A stretch of 64,000 bases of DNA, taken from NCBI GenBank assembly GCA_947846985.1, contig CANTUZ010000001.1:150442447-150506446 (forward strand), given 5' to 3'. This DNA is from Fratercula arctica (taxonomy: Eukaryota; Chordata; Aves; Charadriiformes; Alcidae). A program made the translations under genes and the position numbers. Position 1 is the first letter of the stretch. Each line of letters opens with the position of its first letter. A model generated the notes under the pieces. The model had not been told where the DNA came from and searched no databases. It saw nothing but the letters and a program-made list of their open reading frames with translations. Positions 22,936-36,125 of this stretch are shown in pieces.

Positions 22936-25900
22936 ACACACAACGGGCAGCCAACATTTGAAGCATATGGATTGAAAACTGCTTGATAGTCCCTCCACTA
23001 CCAGTCCATTAGCTCCACTGACTTAATAAATTTTTCCTATTGCGAATATGGCAGTAGGTATGCAGGAGAGAAATGGTTTGAGTCAGAGCCACCACATGGG
23101 AAGGGAGACCTTCAGGACATTCAAAATAACACAGGAATGGGGATCTGAAGCACAATGTAGAGTTAAGCTATACATATTGGATGTTATCCATCTAAATTAC
23201 ATTCCATTACATTGATTCAATTGCAAGCCACCTCCGATTTCCATCTGGATATAAATACTTTCAGTGTTGTTATTGTTTCACCATCTAAATTAAATTCCGT
23301 TTGAAACTTTTTCCCCCTATTGACTTTTTTTTCTGTTATGACAAATCAATGACAGGCTACATTACATTTTCATCTGCTAGAAAAACAGGTTACTTTCCAG
23401 GAGGCTCTTTAGCCTTTGGATTAGGGCTCTTTCTGTTACAAATTACCCCTTCTAGCAAGCTGCAGTGTATGGTCTGTATTCACAGGACAAAGCACTTTCT
23501 CCTTGTAGCAAAATCTAATTTAGGTTTTACCTGTTTCACAAGATGGATAACACTCCCGGGGTAAAGCCTCCCCAGTGTAAATAGTTCGGTGCAAACAGTC
23601 ATATGTTAGCTCGGTCTGTGCTCTGAATTGGTGGGATGCAAGCCAGATTGCACGTGAAATTTGTTCAGTCACGGTAGTGCTTGGCTGTCCTCATACTGCC
23701 AAGTCCTGTCCCTCAGCTGGGCAGCCACAGCTGACTTCTGGACAGGTCTCACCTCCTTGTGCTGAACAGTAAAACCTGCAAGAACAGAGCCACAGGCTGT
23801 GAAGGAAAAGGTGACCTCCCATGGCCAAGTGCAACATGCGTGACCATGCCATGAGACACCCTTTCACAGGTCAACCATGAGGCAGCCCTGGGCATGGAGG
23901 ACTGGCAGGCAGGAGGCACATCATGCCACATGTCTGGCAGGGCTGGGAGCCTCTCCTCCGGTGTGGCATGGGCATAGCCAGTTACACAGGCAGAGAAACA
24001 ACCAGCGACAGACTGAAGAGGAGACCCCCTCACGAGTTTCAGCATATCTCCAAATCTGATCCGTGGTAGGACAGGGTTTCTATCTGCCTGAACTGGCGCA
24101 GCACACAGAAGACCAGGATATCAAAATACTTTCCAAAAGAAAGACAAATATCAGTTGGCACTTTGCTGTCATCTTTTCTTCCCTTAGTCTGGTATGATTA
24201 GTATACACAAAGGTGGATGTGCATGGGGGAGAGAGACTGCTGGGCAGGACAAAGTTAGAGTGAGAGGAATATTTTGAGTGGTTTCTAATAGCTTTTTCGT
24301 TTAAAGCTGAGACTTGTTTTTGGCTCTGAAAATGCTTTAGTTTATAATGATTCTCTCCAGAAATAATTTAACAGCTCCTCTGAAAGCGGCATTTCTAACT
24401 CTCATTCTTGCTTTCCATGGAAAGTAACAATACAGTGGAAAGTCAAGGTGATCTCAGACAAAGTAACCTCACAATGTCTGGTACTGGTCTTGCTCCACCT
24501 TGTAATGCCTTTGTTCAGACAAATGAAAGAAACAGAAGTGTGGGACACCAACTGAATTTTGTGACCTCACCTCATGGAATAGTATTTACTTCTTGGTTTA
24601 TATAGGAAGAAAATCTATTTGCAGTTAATGTAGTGTTTATTTCATTCAGTTATTGTGTGTAAGTCAATGTTGCATGTTAAAATAAGCATATCTACGTGGA
24701 ATGTGTAACAAAAAAAAATCTGTTAATTTAGGATGTATAAATAATACATATTTCCAAAATTTAGAGGTACATTTCCTCTCATGAGAAAAAACAGTCTGCA
24801 GACTGATTCACAGAGTAAAATACTGGATTTGATAAGGTGGTTCGTGAAGCTGAAAACACAGCTATGGCTAACATATATTCTTCTCTTTCATGAAACAGCA
24901 AAACCATGAGCTCAGCTTTCTTTTCACCCTGTATAAGACTTGGCTTATTCACACTTTACTTTCAAGTTGCTCCTGTAAAGAGTACAAGCTGCATGATAGT
25001 GAGAAGGCCTGAACGGGAAGCCCTTGCTGAGAGGTGGGAGATAAGACAGGAACATAGTAACCACAGTGGCTCACCCTCAATTTAGCTATATGGGCAGTAT
25101 TAAATGTTTTCTATATCTAAGCTAAATACTTTCTGTCATTTTAACGTTACTGAAAGAGCTTATGTCAAATAATGCCTCCTGAAATATAGTAATCCGAAGT
25201 TGCAAACCAAAAGTGTCATTCAGGGTTAAAATAGGGTGAAAGACTCTTAAAATCAGTTTAATAAGCTGATGTGAATTGTATACAGACAAATCTACAATAC
25301 CAGGATCTTGTGATAAACTTACAAGGGCAGGGTCTTCAAAGACAGTGCTGTTCAACCATTTTCTCTGTCAAGGAGCTGCTTCTGGAATGCTATAAACTGA
25401 ATTCCTACCACTGAAGCACCTATTATGAGAAGAGCTAAGGACATGTAACCGTGGGACTTACAGTTGTGAGGAAGATGGAGCAGCTTGTCCACTACGTCAT
25501 AGAAGGAGAGCTTTATGTCCACAGACATAAGTAGGAAGAGTTTTTTCAGTGAATTAATGTAGTTGTACCAGTAAATACACTAGAAAAGAGATTTAGCAAA
25601 GCTGGCAGTATCCATCTTTGTCAATCAAACAACGCAAAAAATGTTCTTACTTTTGGCAGCGTTTTCCAGGCTGCTCGTATTTGAACTCCCTGTGACCAAT
25701 CTATCCAGGCTTTTCAATGTCAGACTAGTCAGACTGCTGCCTGGGAATTCATCCATTTCATCCCTCATGTGCTTTATATTTCCATGTTCTGAGATTCATC
25801 CTGTCCTGTGTGCTCTTAGACAGCACTTACAGCACAGACCAGCTGCTTATGACACTGTCAGGGAACTGGAACAGTATGCAGCAATTGCCCCATAGTCTCC

Positions 25901-28900
25901 TGAGTACGTTTCTGTGGCTCCACTCCACGCAGCTTGAGCACATCCTTTCTCACCAGCAAACCCATAACTCCTCAGGAGTCCAGTATTGCCAGGTGGGAGG
26001 AATGAGACACAAACAAAGCACTTGTGAACAGCAAAGAGAGTATCTCCTGATACTTAAAGATTAAGTGCAAGTCCATGCGTACAATCATAAAAGAAGCATA
26101 CTTGCTGATCACTCAGTCCCCTCTCCAAACTCCCCAAACTCTCACTTGTCTTCCTTCCAGCTAACTCTGCTTGTGGGAAGCCACAGGAGTCATATGTGTG
26201 GGTTTCCCTACTACCCGAAGGGCTCAGGGCAGCTACTGCTCAGTTTCAGCTGATCGAAATGTCTGAAGCAGAAAAATGGAAGGCTTGTGTTTATCTTGCA
26301 GCCCCTCTATCAGGTAACTCCTGGTAAGCCTCAGCAGATGACCACAGGCTCCTGCCGGGTGACATGCTTACCAGAGCCAAGCGATCCTTCACAAGCCATC
26401 TTGCCCTGTAAGAGTTTATCATCCAGTGTGTATGGATTGATGGTGGAGCCACCTTGGTCTAACGCTACTCTGTTTATGATCCATGTTGGCATTCTTAGGA
26501 ACATTTGCATTATCGTTTCAGTGAAAATCATGCATTCATTTTGGAAGCGATTCTCCAAGTGGTCTCCTTTAACTGTGTTCTGGTTCGCATCATGGAGAAG
26601 TCTCAAAGCACAAAAATTAGGCTCCTTTTGGATAAAATTAAACTGGATGATGTGCCCAGAAGAAAACTTTGTGCATCCCAGCTGCTAATGGGAATTCAGT
26701 CCCATGTGCTTCTCTCTAGAGCTAACCTGAAGCAGCTCCTCAAGAAACCTCACCTAGAGTTTGTTTTCAGTACCAACCTTTTGGCTCTACAACTCTGTTT
26801 CTATTGGGCTGCATTATTTACTAGCATAGGTATAGCCGTTGCAACAATAAATGTTATAAGACAGACAAAGAGAAGGGCTGCGTACTCAAAAATAAAACTG
26901 ACTGCTTGAAAAAGGTGTATTGGACAGATTAGATTCATAAAGGTTTAGGAGCGTGAACGCACCATTCATTTCAGTGAGCTATAAGATGCTAAATGTTTCT
27001 CTGCATCTGGGCTGAAGTATTCATAACTTTACACAGCTACCGTGTAGGTTGATTCTCCAAATCATCATACCAACACAGGGTGGTAGCTGCATCTGTTACT
27101 CTGCCGTGGTGGATGTGGCGGTGCCCTCTGGACCAACTCAGTGGCATGTTCTTTCTACTCCTTTTTATGCCATTTACAGAGGTTTCCTTATGTCCTCCCA
27201 GAGACCTGTGTAAATCACTCTCTGCAAGTTGAAACTGTCAGAGGCTGCTAATAACTACCCATCTGTTTGCAGTTAATAGTTATGGGGCTCTTAGTGAGGA
27301 AAAAATGCAGCGCAAAGAATTGTTAGTTTTGTTTCTACTTTTTCTCAGTACTCAGAAGGCTTTCTTAGAAGGCTCTCTCATTGTCGTTTCTAACGTGCAC
27401 CTGAACTCTACAAGGCTGAGGTGTACCTGAATAACCTGTTACTCACAGGCCAGTAGGAATAGGAAGGTGTTTCCGTGTTCACTTGACCTATTTCCTCTCT
27501 TAATAACAAAATGTCTGCTTCTGGTAAAAAAAAAAAAATAATTATGAGATCTGTACAGCCTTCCAAACAGCATAGGTTTTCTGGTAAAACGAGGGAGACA
27601 AAATTGGCACACATGTTTTGTGGAGGCCTAGTGTTATGTTTGGAATTGTCGACTCTAACAAAGAGACTATTTAGCAGTCACCTCCTGAGGATGATAATGA
27701 GGTGTCTTAATTTAGATTGATTACTGCTAATTCTATGTAACCTTATGTGGGGGGATTTTGAAATACAATGCATAATGCACAAACTCCTTGACTCCTCAGT
27801 AAAGAAAGAGAAGGAGAAAATGTTACAAAAGGGGACATTATTGTACCTCAGCTTTTCTGGTGTTCTTATGTTTTGTCAAGAATTAGTCAGGGAAAATGGG
27901 AAGAAAAAAAGCCCATCCTACAACAATAGCTGCTTTATCTGTAGAAAGTCACATTCTTTTTCCTTGAATGAATTCCTGTATCTTGTGCTCTAATCCAAAC
28001 ACTGATTAACAGTGCTCCAGCTCTTTGTTTGTTTGTTGCTTTTTGGCAGGCATTGTGGCTTTTGTACTTTGCTCCTTAATTACTTGTCATTTCACCCCCT
28101 GATTGGTTTCCAAAACTCTCTCAGCACAGCTTCCACAAAAGATTCACTTTCAGAGTGTCTTGTAAAATATTATTTATTTATTTGTTGCCAGGCAGTGTGG
28201 CCCCTTTTACAAAGCCTTTATGTTGTATTGAGAAATAAAGCTGGCTGGAGAAATGTAGAAAATATTTCCTGTACTGCATGAATATATTTAGAGAAGAGTT
28301 CTGCTGCTGCTTGGCACTAGGTTCACTAACATTGGGCCCTTTTGAGGACTCTTGTCACTCCAGTAACATGAATGGTACCCTTCCTCCTCAGGAAGAAGGA
28401 GGCCCTTGAGAAATAAACCATCAAAATAATAGTCCCGTATCACTCATGGTGCTGCAATCCCTATCAAGCTCAAGTGTAAACTATATGAAAGGTGGGTTCA
28501 ATCCATGTAAAGATGGCTAAGGGTCACAGAAATGGGCTTTTATAGCCCAAACTCTATCCTCACTGTCTCTCTGTGCAGTCTGTTGCTGACATGTTTGCTG
28601 TGAAAACAGATGCTCACGTGTAGCGGGGGATTCTGGCTAGTCTTGGCCCTTGCCAAAACTAAAAGTTGTCTTCCTCTTTCTCACCCCATTTGCAACAGCA
28701 GGAGCAGAAATTCCTTCCCTTTTGTGATGTCCTCGAGCACTGTGGCCCAGCCTGCATCTATCCTTTTCCTGCTACAGTAGGAGTATGATCTTGCCCAGGT
28801 CCCTTCTTTCTCCTCTTCTTTCAAAGAAAGAGAGCAGAGGAAAGACAGGTATGGCTCACAAAGTACACTCCTCTGGTGATCAAAGCATGTCAGCAGGGTG

Positions 28901-31900
28901 TGCGGACAGTATGTTAAAGACTGGAGTCCTATACCACAACAGAGCAGAGAAGAGAAATCAGGTGGAGGGGAGAGAAAAAACCCCTTCCCTATACACTGCC
29001 CTAAGGAACACCCTTGAATCCTCCCATCTCTCCCTCTCCACTCCCAAGTCCCCAGCACTTCCTTTGTTGTTGGGAAGAGGTGCAGACATAACCAACTGTA
29101 TTGCAATGGTGGCAGCTGTAACTGGCCAGAAAACTCATCAGGATTATAGGAAAAAAATAAGAGTGTGTTGTGGGTTTACGACATTAATGACATGGTTTAA
29201 AATAATTTTCTGTGGTATAACTTTAAAATTACCACGTTGGACAAAGAAATTTAAGGATAACTAGAGACAGAGTGTATTACTAATAACCCAATCTGCAAGG
29301 AAATTTTAGCAATCAAAAAAGGAAATAAATGAGGTATAATTGGAGGATGATGCACCCTCATCGAACTTCTGCAATGGATGAAGAAGGTAATTGATTCAGT
29401 TGGAACTAGAGCATAGATAATTGTATTAGGTATCATACTGCGTATCTCTAAGTGAAGTGTCTGGCCCCACTTGCCTAAAGAAGTAATTCCCCTCAAGCAT
29501 CCCCATCTTTTCTTTATGAATGCTCTGTGCAGGAATATTGCACAGACCTGAATAATGTTTTGAGTGCCATTGAAATGAGAAAAAATATCTTAGCAGTAAA
29601 GGATTATTATTAAAAATAATAATGCTGATAACAACACAGCAATGATAAAAAATAATAAAATGACGTTGATAATTAATATGAGTTGCCAGTTTCTAGTCTT
29701 AGCGCCATAAATTAGGGAACTATTGAACCTACTGACAAATCATGAATCAATCTGCTAATATTACATTCAGCATATCCTTCCTGTGATTTTCTCAAAATAC
29801 TTCTCGTTGAACAAGAGTTGGCTCCATGTTTTCAAATGGCTGACCTGAAGAGTGTAAGGATTTTGCTAATGTCTGAATAAATAATTCAGAACAGTTGGTA
29901 TGAAAGCAGCCATGGGCTCTTCACTTCTTTGTTGCTCTTTATTCTGAGGAGGAAAAACAAAACAGCGTGGAAAAAATGTTCCCTGATGGCATGATAGGGT
30001 GAGAGGGTGAATCATGATACTAGAATCAATTTCATGCATTATTATTTCTAAAACTCCACATCCAAATAAACATGCCCTTAAATTTAGAACTGATTTGAGA
30101 ACTTTCCACTGACTACAGGAAGTTTTGATAAAGGAACCACATATTTTTTCTCCTAGTTCAAAATACTATTGCATATAATCTCATTATACTCGCTACTTAA
30201 CTAAGTCAAATTTCACACAATGTGTTGTTCCCCTGGCTTCACTGAAGAGTGAGCTTTGTTGCATGGATGTGTCTTGCAATGGCATCTCTGAACACAAGCA
30301 AGCAGCGGAGAGAGAGAGACAGACTAAACTTTTGGCCCAGTTCTTGAGCAAACCAAGTAACATCAGCACCACTGAGCTAAGCCTAGGAGACCACTGGGCT
30401 GCAAGTTATTTCCGTGTATTGCAGAAAATCTTACAGAACTTTCTCAACAACACATCAAAGCTCATTAGTCAGCTCAGAGATAATGTTACTCCTCCTTTGC
30501 CAGGTATCAAACAATACTGAGTTCTTTCTGTCACAGCTAGAGCCATCAGGAGGTAGCACCTACCAATTATACTGATTTATTCATTGTGCGTTTCTTTTGC
30601 TGCAGAGTAAAAGTATGCTCATTTTTTATCAATTGCACAGGTGTATTTCCTTAGAATTAAAAAAAAAAAAAAAAAAAAGAGGAAAAATAACTGTTTATCC
30701 AGAGAGCAAAGAAGCTCATGCAGCATAGATACAAATTTAGTGAAAACTTGGAGGTGAGCAGAAGATGAGGTTTGTTACAAGGAAAGTTAGTACTTTTTGT
30801 TACCTTCAAACAGTGCTTGAGTTCCCCTCATCAATAAGATATCTAATAGCTGTCACTAAAAGCCAGGAGCAGTCATGTCACCAGGCTAAAAGTGGTCTAA
30901 CCTAATCTCTTGCTGATTGATCAAACACCCAAATTCATCATTTTCTCGTCATGCTACTGTCTAACAGCATGCCAAGGTGTATGAAGAAGCAGAATTGGCT
31001 GCACTTTAGGAGTCCATCAGGATGGTATTGAGGGGAAATGTCACCTATTTTTCTTGTGTTCTTCTCTTGTCAAAACTGTAGTAAATCTGTCTTTTAAAGG
31101 GCTGGAGAATTATAGCAGGCTCAGTGTCTAAGCTTAGCTTTCCATAGTAACTGTCATTGATATTTCCCAAACCATCCCTAATTGCATCCACAGAGCTACC
31201 AGATGTTCACCATGGTAAGTATTTGGAGGATTTAGCATTACTGATTCACTATACAGGTGAAAGGGGCAGAACCACAAGGTTCGGCTTTGGTCCAGGAATT
31301 CATTTTCTCTATGAACCGTCCCTATATGTCCTATACATTCTGTGATTTTCCTTTCAGTTCAGTTATTGTTCTCAGCAGGGTAGATGGACAAACACCTGAC
31401 TGTACTGATGTTGGGAAGTGGGTGTGCTGTCAGTCTGAAATGAAGCAGGATACCCAGCATCCCACTGTAAAGACCAGGAGTGGCAATTGCAATAGGCAAC
31501 AGGCACACAGGGCTTATTTGGGAAGCACCAGGAAGTAGGTTGCCTTGGCTACTGGTAACCTGATATTTGCATTCAAACACAACATTCACCCAGAGACTAT
31601 GATAATATGTAATAACTGTTTTTTATGCATATAACTGTATTTTGGATATGGCTTGTAACATGACATTCCAAATGTAGACACGGGTCTCATTATTTTATTT
31701 GCCCTGTATCCCTGAAGGATATTGGTTACCATGTTGGAAAGGGGGAGGAAATTTCATATGCTTGAATTTCTACAACTGTATGCCCAAGGGAGTATAAGTG
31801 GAGTTCTGATGCCACTTAATTTATCCCATTGATTTCCTTTAAGCTGGGATTTTATAGCTGATGAAACGAAGTTGCTGCAAAAAATACTTATAAAAGGTCT

Positions 31901-34900
31901 TTCCTGACTCCATATATCTGTATAAAAAGAAAAAACATGAATAGCATCATAGAGGAAAAACATAATGGTAAACTGATAGGCAAGAACACTTGTAAGAAAC
32001 TCTTGTTTGAACTTGATTTGCTGTAGCCTTTTTGTGTAACATTTATGCATCTGATCTTAAGAGATGCTTCTTCAATGTGTAAATGGAAAAAGAATGGAAA
32101 AAGAAAGTCCTTCAAAATGAAAGTTATAAACAGAAAAAATAGTGAGAGGAAAACATTTGAAGAAGATAAATACAGAACAAAAAATACGGAGACTAAATTC
32201 TGGTTTGATAGCCAAATAATTAGAATTCCCTTGGGATGAATTATTTGCCATTATTAATGCATCTGATTAATTTGGATAAAACTCACTGATGATACATACA
32301 TAAAGCCATCCTCATTTTCAGAATTAGTCATTTCCTCATGACCTTAATGTGTATAATCTCAGAACAATGCAAATACATATCTGAAAAACAGAGCATGACA
32401 TGTACACAAACCCCCAAATCTCTGACTTTTACCATTTCCAGTTAATCGATCCCTTACGATTTTTCTCATCCTGACTTGGGTGATAAGACATTACTTCCCA
32501 TTTCTTATAGCTAAGTGCATTTTTGTCAAAGATCTTTTGCCGTCAATATTTCAATTTTTATGTCACACCCTTCTGTTGACCAAGCTTCAGCCTGCGTGCA
32601 CTCCTTTATCCCTCAGCTACAGCTACCAAAAACTGTCTTCTGGTTTTCCTATTAGATTCTGCTCATTTCTACAAAAAGCTGCATACATAACTTCCTCTAC
32701 CTTTCTCTATTTTTCTCTTTAGGTTGTTTTTTCTGTAATACACCACAAATCTCCAGTAAGACAGGGTCTGAATTCTTATTTACAATACAGTACCTTCATA
32801 GTGCCTTAGAGGAAATGAAAATCTGACCCTCTGAGAGCACTCCTGTGAGAGACATAGCTGGGCTGCGTATCTTGTGGTGTTTATATAATAGAGAATAATA
32901 TCTAAAAAAAAGACTCCTCTCTCCTCTGTAGGTGTATATACATGTCTAAGTGCTCCAGTACACCATCAGGATGATTGCTGCAAAATGGCATCATCCCATT
33001 GAGTGTTCACAGTTATCAAAGGTCAACTGCCTTTAATAAATTGCTCGATCTCCATGGGCAACTTTCCTGATGGGGAAAGTTGCTAGTTTCATTCTGTTAA
33101 AGGTTTGGATTGCTTTCAGTTCAGTGGGCAGAAATGGATATGAGCATTTCTTGGAAAGAAATTTTACCTGCTGCCATTTGTAGAAGCAACATAATCCCAC
33201 CAGAGAAGTTAGAACTAAAATTGTCCCTTGTTTCAATGGGAAACCATACCTCCTCTTTGGGCTTGTTTATCATCACAAAACTTTGGATTTTATGTTAACA
33301 GATATAAATAGAGTTACCATTAATCTAATTGTGTTTGGGCTCATTGGCTATCACCATAAGATTCTTAGAATAAAGAAAACTCCTGAAAAACCTCAGCAAA
33401 GAAAAGTTTGATGGTGGATGAAGATCAACAAAGCACATTCCTGAGAGAAGGATGTATTACTTGCCTGGGCTTAGTAAAAAATCTCAAAGCACTATACAAT
33501 ATCCCCTTCTATTGCTTTCAGGCTGAACATTGAAGCGACATCATTCCATTGTTACAAGACTAAGAAGAAATTTGGAAATTTGGTAGTTGTGACTATGCTG
33601 ACTTGAAAAGGAGTATTTTGATGTGACTTCCATAATGAAAGGCAAAGTAACATACTAAGTCACCCTTGGGAAGGGGTTTTCACAAGGGAAGCCTGCTTCT
33701 GTGGATTGTTACGGTAGTGCTCAAGGCGCAGCATGTGGGGAAAGACAACCCAGCTGATCTCAGTTAGCACACCAGGACCAGTTGGGAAAGGTGATTGTAG
33801 AATACCCATCTCTTTAGTTATGAACTTCTTACATTGTTAATATGTCCTTGCGGTATGTCTTCAGTGTGCTGGCACATTAAGCCACTTAGAGGGAATGAGC
33901 ATTCTTAAGTTTCCCATGATTGCACCACAGAATTGCCAGCCCTGTTTAATGGTTGCTGATTAATTTTTAAAGAAGCACCTAGAAATGCAATGTAAGCCTT
34001 AGGAAAGGATGTGATTTATTGCCTAGTAAATCAGATGGTGTTTTCCCTACTTGGGACACTTTGCCTGTTGCTGTGCTAGTAAGCCACAGAAAAAGAGGGG
34101 ATCTTTCTTTGAAGAAAGCCACTGGAGACTGCTTAAAATAGGTCTTCATATGTGCAATGTCAGATTGTGAAAGTGAGCAAGACAAATAACTAATTTTTTT
34201 TTTTTTTCAGGGCTAATAAATTAAATCTTACCACTAATCAGGACAGAGCTGGCTGTTCTCTAAACATTAAGAAAAAAACACATGTGGTTATTACAATATT
34301 AAAATTGGATGAATACTGTGGATATTTAAAGCTGTGACAAGATTCTATCTCTATGTTTTCAGATAATGGCTTCTACACATCTATTCCTAAAGTCCAGATA
34401 TAATACCACAGTGTCTCAAACAGTCCATGTTCGCATAAATGTCTGCTAGTACACCAACTGCCTGAGAATGCTGAACTGGAGGAATAGAAGAGACTGTGAA
34501 CTGATAATTTGTTGCAGATAGAGGTTATGAAATGTTAATCACAGGACAGGAAAACCACTCTCCTTTATGTTATCGCTTTTGCCTGGGTGGCCCAGTGAGA
34601 TAAGATATTGTTCTAAATTCAAATTAGTCAAAGCAAAGCTGGATTTACATAGCATATCAGTGACTTAATGGGAGAGAAATTAGCTGATCCAGATAAAGAG
34701 CATGACACCCCTAATCTGTTTACACACTGGAACAGATGGCAAAGCTACATTTAGTTTTACCTACAAAATCTTCAGCCATATTCTTCCCCTGCTCTCTGGG
34801 TACTGCTCCTCTTTGCCGGGCTGTGCCTGCCTTAGCACTGCAGCAAACACACAATAGGCCTGTGTTTAACTTGTCAGTCAGGGCATTCAGAGGAACTATT

Positions 34901-35500
34901 GAAACTCAGACAGGTGCCAGTTCCTCTGTTTTAATAGAAGTCATTTTAACCTGTTAAATTTGAAGGGCACTTCTGCTTTTGGCTACTATAGGTGCACTAA
35001 TGTCAACTTGTTTCATGTCAATGCATTAAGCAAAGCACTAGGTTAAGCCATTCAGTTAAAGTAACTGTGAGGTTCTTCTGCTCAGACCTTGCAGTAAGAC
35101 ATTTTTGGAGGGTACATATTCGAGAAGCTGTGGAAATATGACATATAAGGGGTAAAACCTAACCAATTTCCAGCACCATTATTATCAAAGCAAGTTTCAA
35201 CTTTGCTGACTGATGACACATGAATCAACCTCTGACCATTAGTGTGACCTGATTGGAAGCTCAGTTTATGTTTATCACAGGGGAAATTACAATCAAAGCA
35301 TTTAGTGCCCTCATGTATAACACCTGTGTAATGGCATTTCTTATTAATTATGCTTCGTAAGTCATTAATATTCAAACCTACTAATGTTCTCTTCTGTTAA
35401 AAGAAGGAGCTGAGTGGGAATGGTGACCCACTACTGCTGATGGAAGCGGTTGCTTATTTGGCTATAAATATATGTCTGATCTCACATTTTTGCCATTTAA
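22936..35500. other. unannotated sequence, mostly AT-rich
   Basis: No gene recognised. A relatively GC-rich patch is at about 23690-24060. Plus frames at 26287-26688 and 26505-26909 (133 and 134 codons) overlap each other and a minus frame. The longest open frame of the window is plus 28785-29264 (159 codons), opposed by a 141-codon minus frame at 28681-29106. None shows a domain known to me, and mutual overlap argues against most being coding. Poly-A at 30659-30678 and poly-T at 34194-34207 are present. Confidence 0.45.
30659..30678. repeat. poly-A run (20 bases)
   Basis: Uninterrupted A run. The sequence before it does not look like a retroposed transcript. Confidence 0.9.
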
Positions 35501-36125
35501 TAGAATCACAGAACCATAGAATAGTTTGAGTTGGAAGGGACCGTTCAGAGTCACGTAGTCCAACTTCCCTGCAGTGAGCAGGGACATCTTCAACTAGATC
35601 AGGTTGCTCAGAGCCCCATGCAACCTCACTTGCATGTTTCCAGGGATGGGGCATCTACCACCTCTCTGGGAAACCTGTTCCGGTGCCTCACCACCCTCAT
35701 TGTAAAAAATTTCTTCCTTATATCTAGTCTAAAAATACACTCTTTTAGTTTAAAACCATTACTCCTGTCCTATTGCAACAGGCCCTGCTAAAAAGCTTGT
35801 CCCCATCTTTCTTATTAGCCCCCTTTAAGTACTGAAAGGCTGCAACAAGATCTCCCTGGAGCCTTCTCTTCTCCAGGCTAAAGAAACCCAGCTCTCTCAG
35901 CTTCCCCTCATAGGAGAGGTGCTCCAGCCCTCTGATCTTTTCTGTGGCTCTCTTCTGGACCCTCTCCAACAGGTCCATGTCTTTCCTGTGCTGAGGACTC
36001 CAGAGCTGGACACAGTACTCCAGATGGGGTCCCACCAGAGCGGAGTAGAGGGGCAGAATCACCTCCCTCGACCTGCTGGCCCCACTTCTTTTGATGCAAC
36101 CCAGGACATGGTTGGCTTTCTAGCC
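35501..36125 (-). mobile_element. CR1 LINE 3' end with pol C-terminal region
   Basis: The plus strand starts with the degenerate CR1 tail TAGAATCACAGAACCATAG and proceeds antisense through the 3' UTR into pol, ending near GTTGGCTTTCTAGCC. The minus frame 35745-36062 (105 codons) shows conserved C-terminal pol blocks in order: LPLYSALVGPHLEYCVQLW, LLERVQKRATEKIRGLEHL and LGFFSLEKRRLQGDLVAAF. The region between 35501 and 35745 continues this in other frames, so frameshifts separate it from the pol terminus. It is 5'-truncated at about 36125, and about 14% of a full element is left. Confidence 0.93.

Noticed and set aside
34194..34215. Perfect polypyrimidine tract with CAG resembling a 3' splice site
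   Set aside because: It is a plain poly-T run next to CAG. No open downstream exon with a donor was found.
35531..35791. Plus-strand frame of 86 codons
   Set aside because: It lies antisense within the CR1 copy at 35501-36125.
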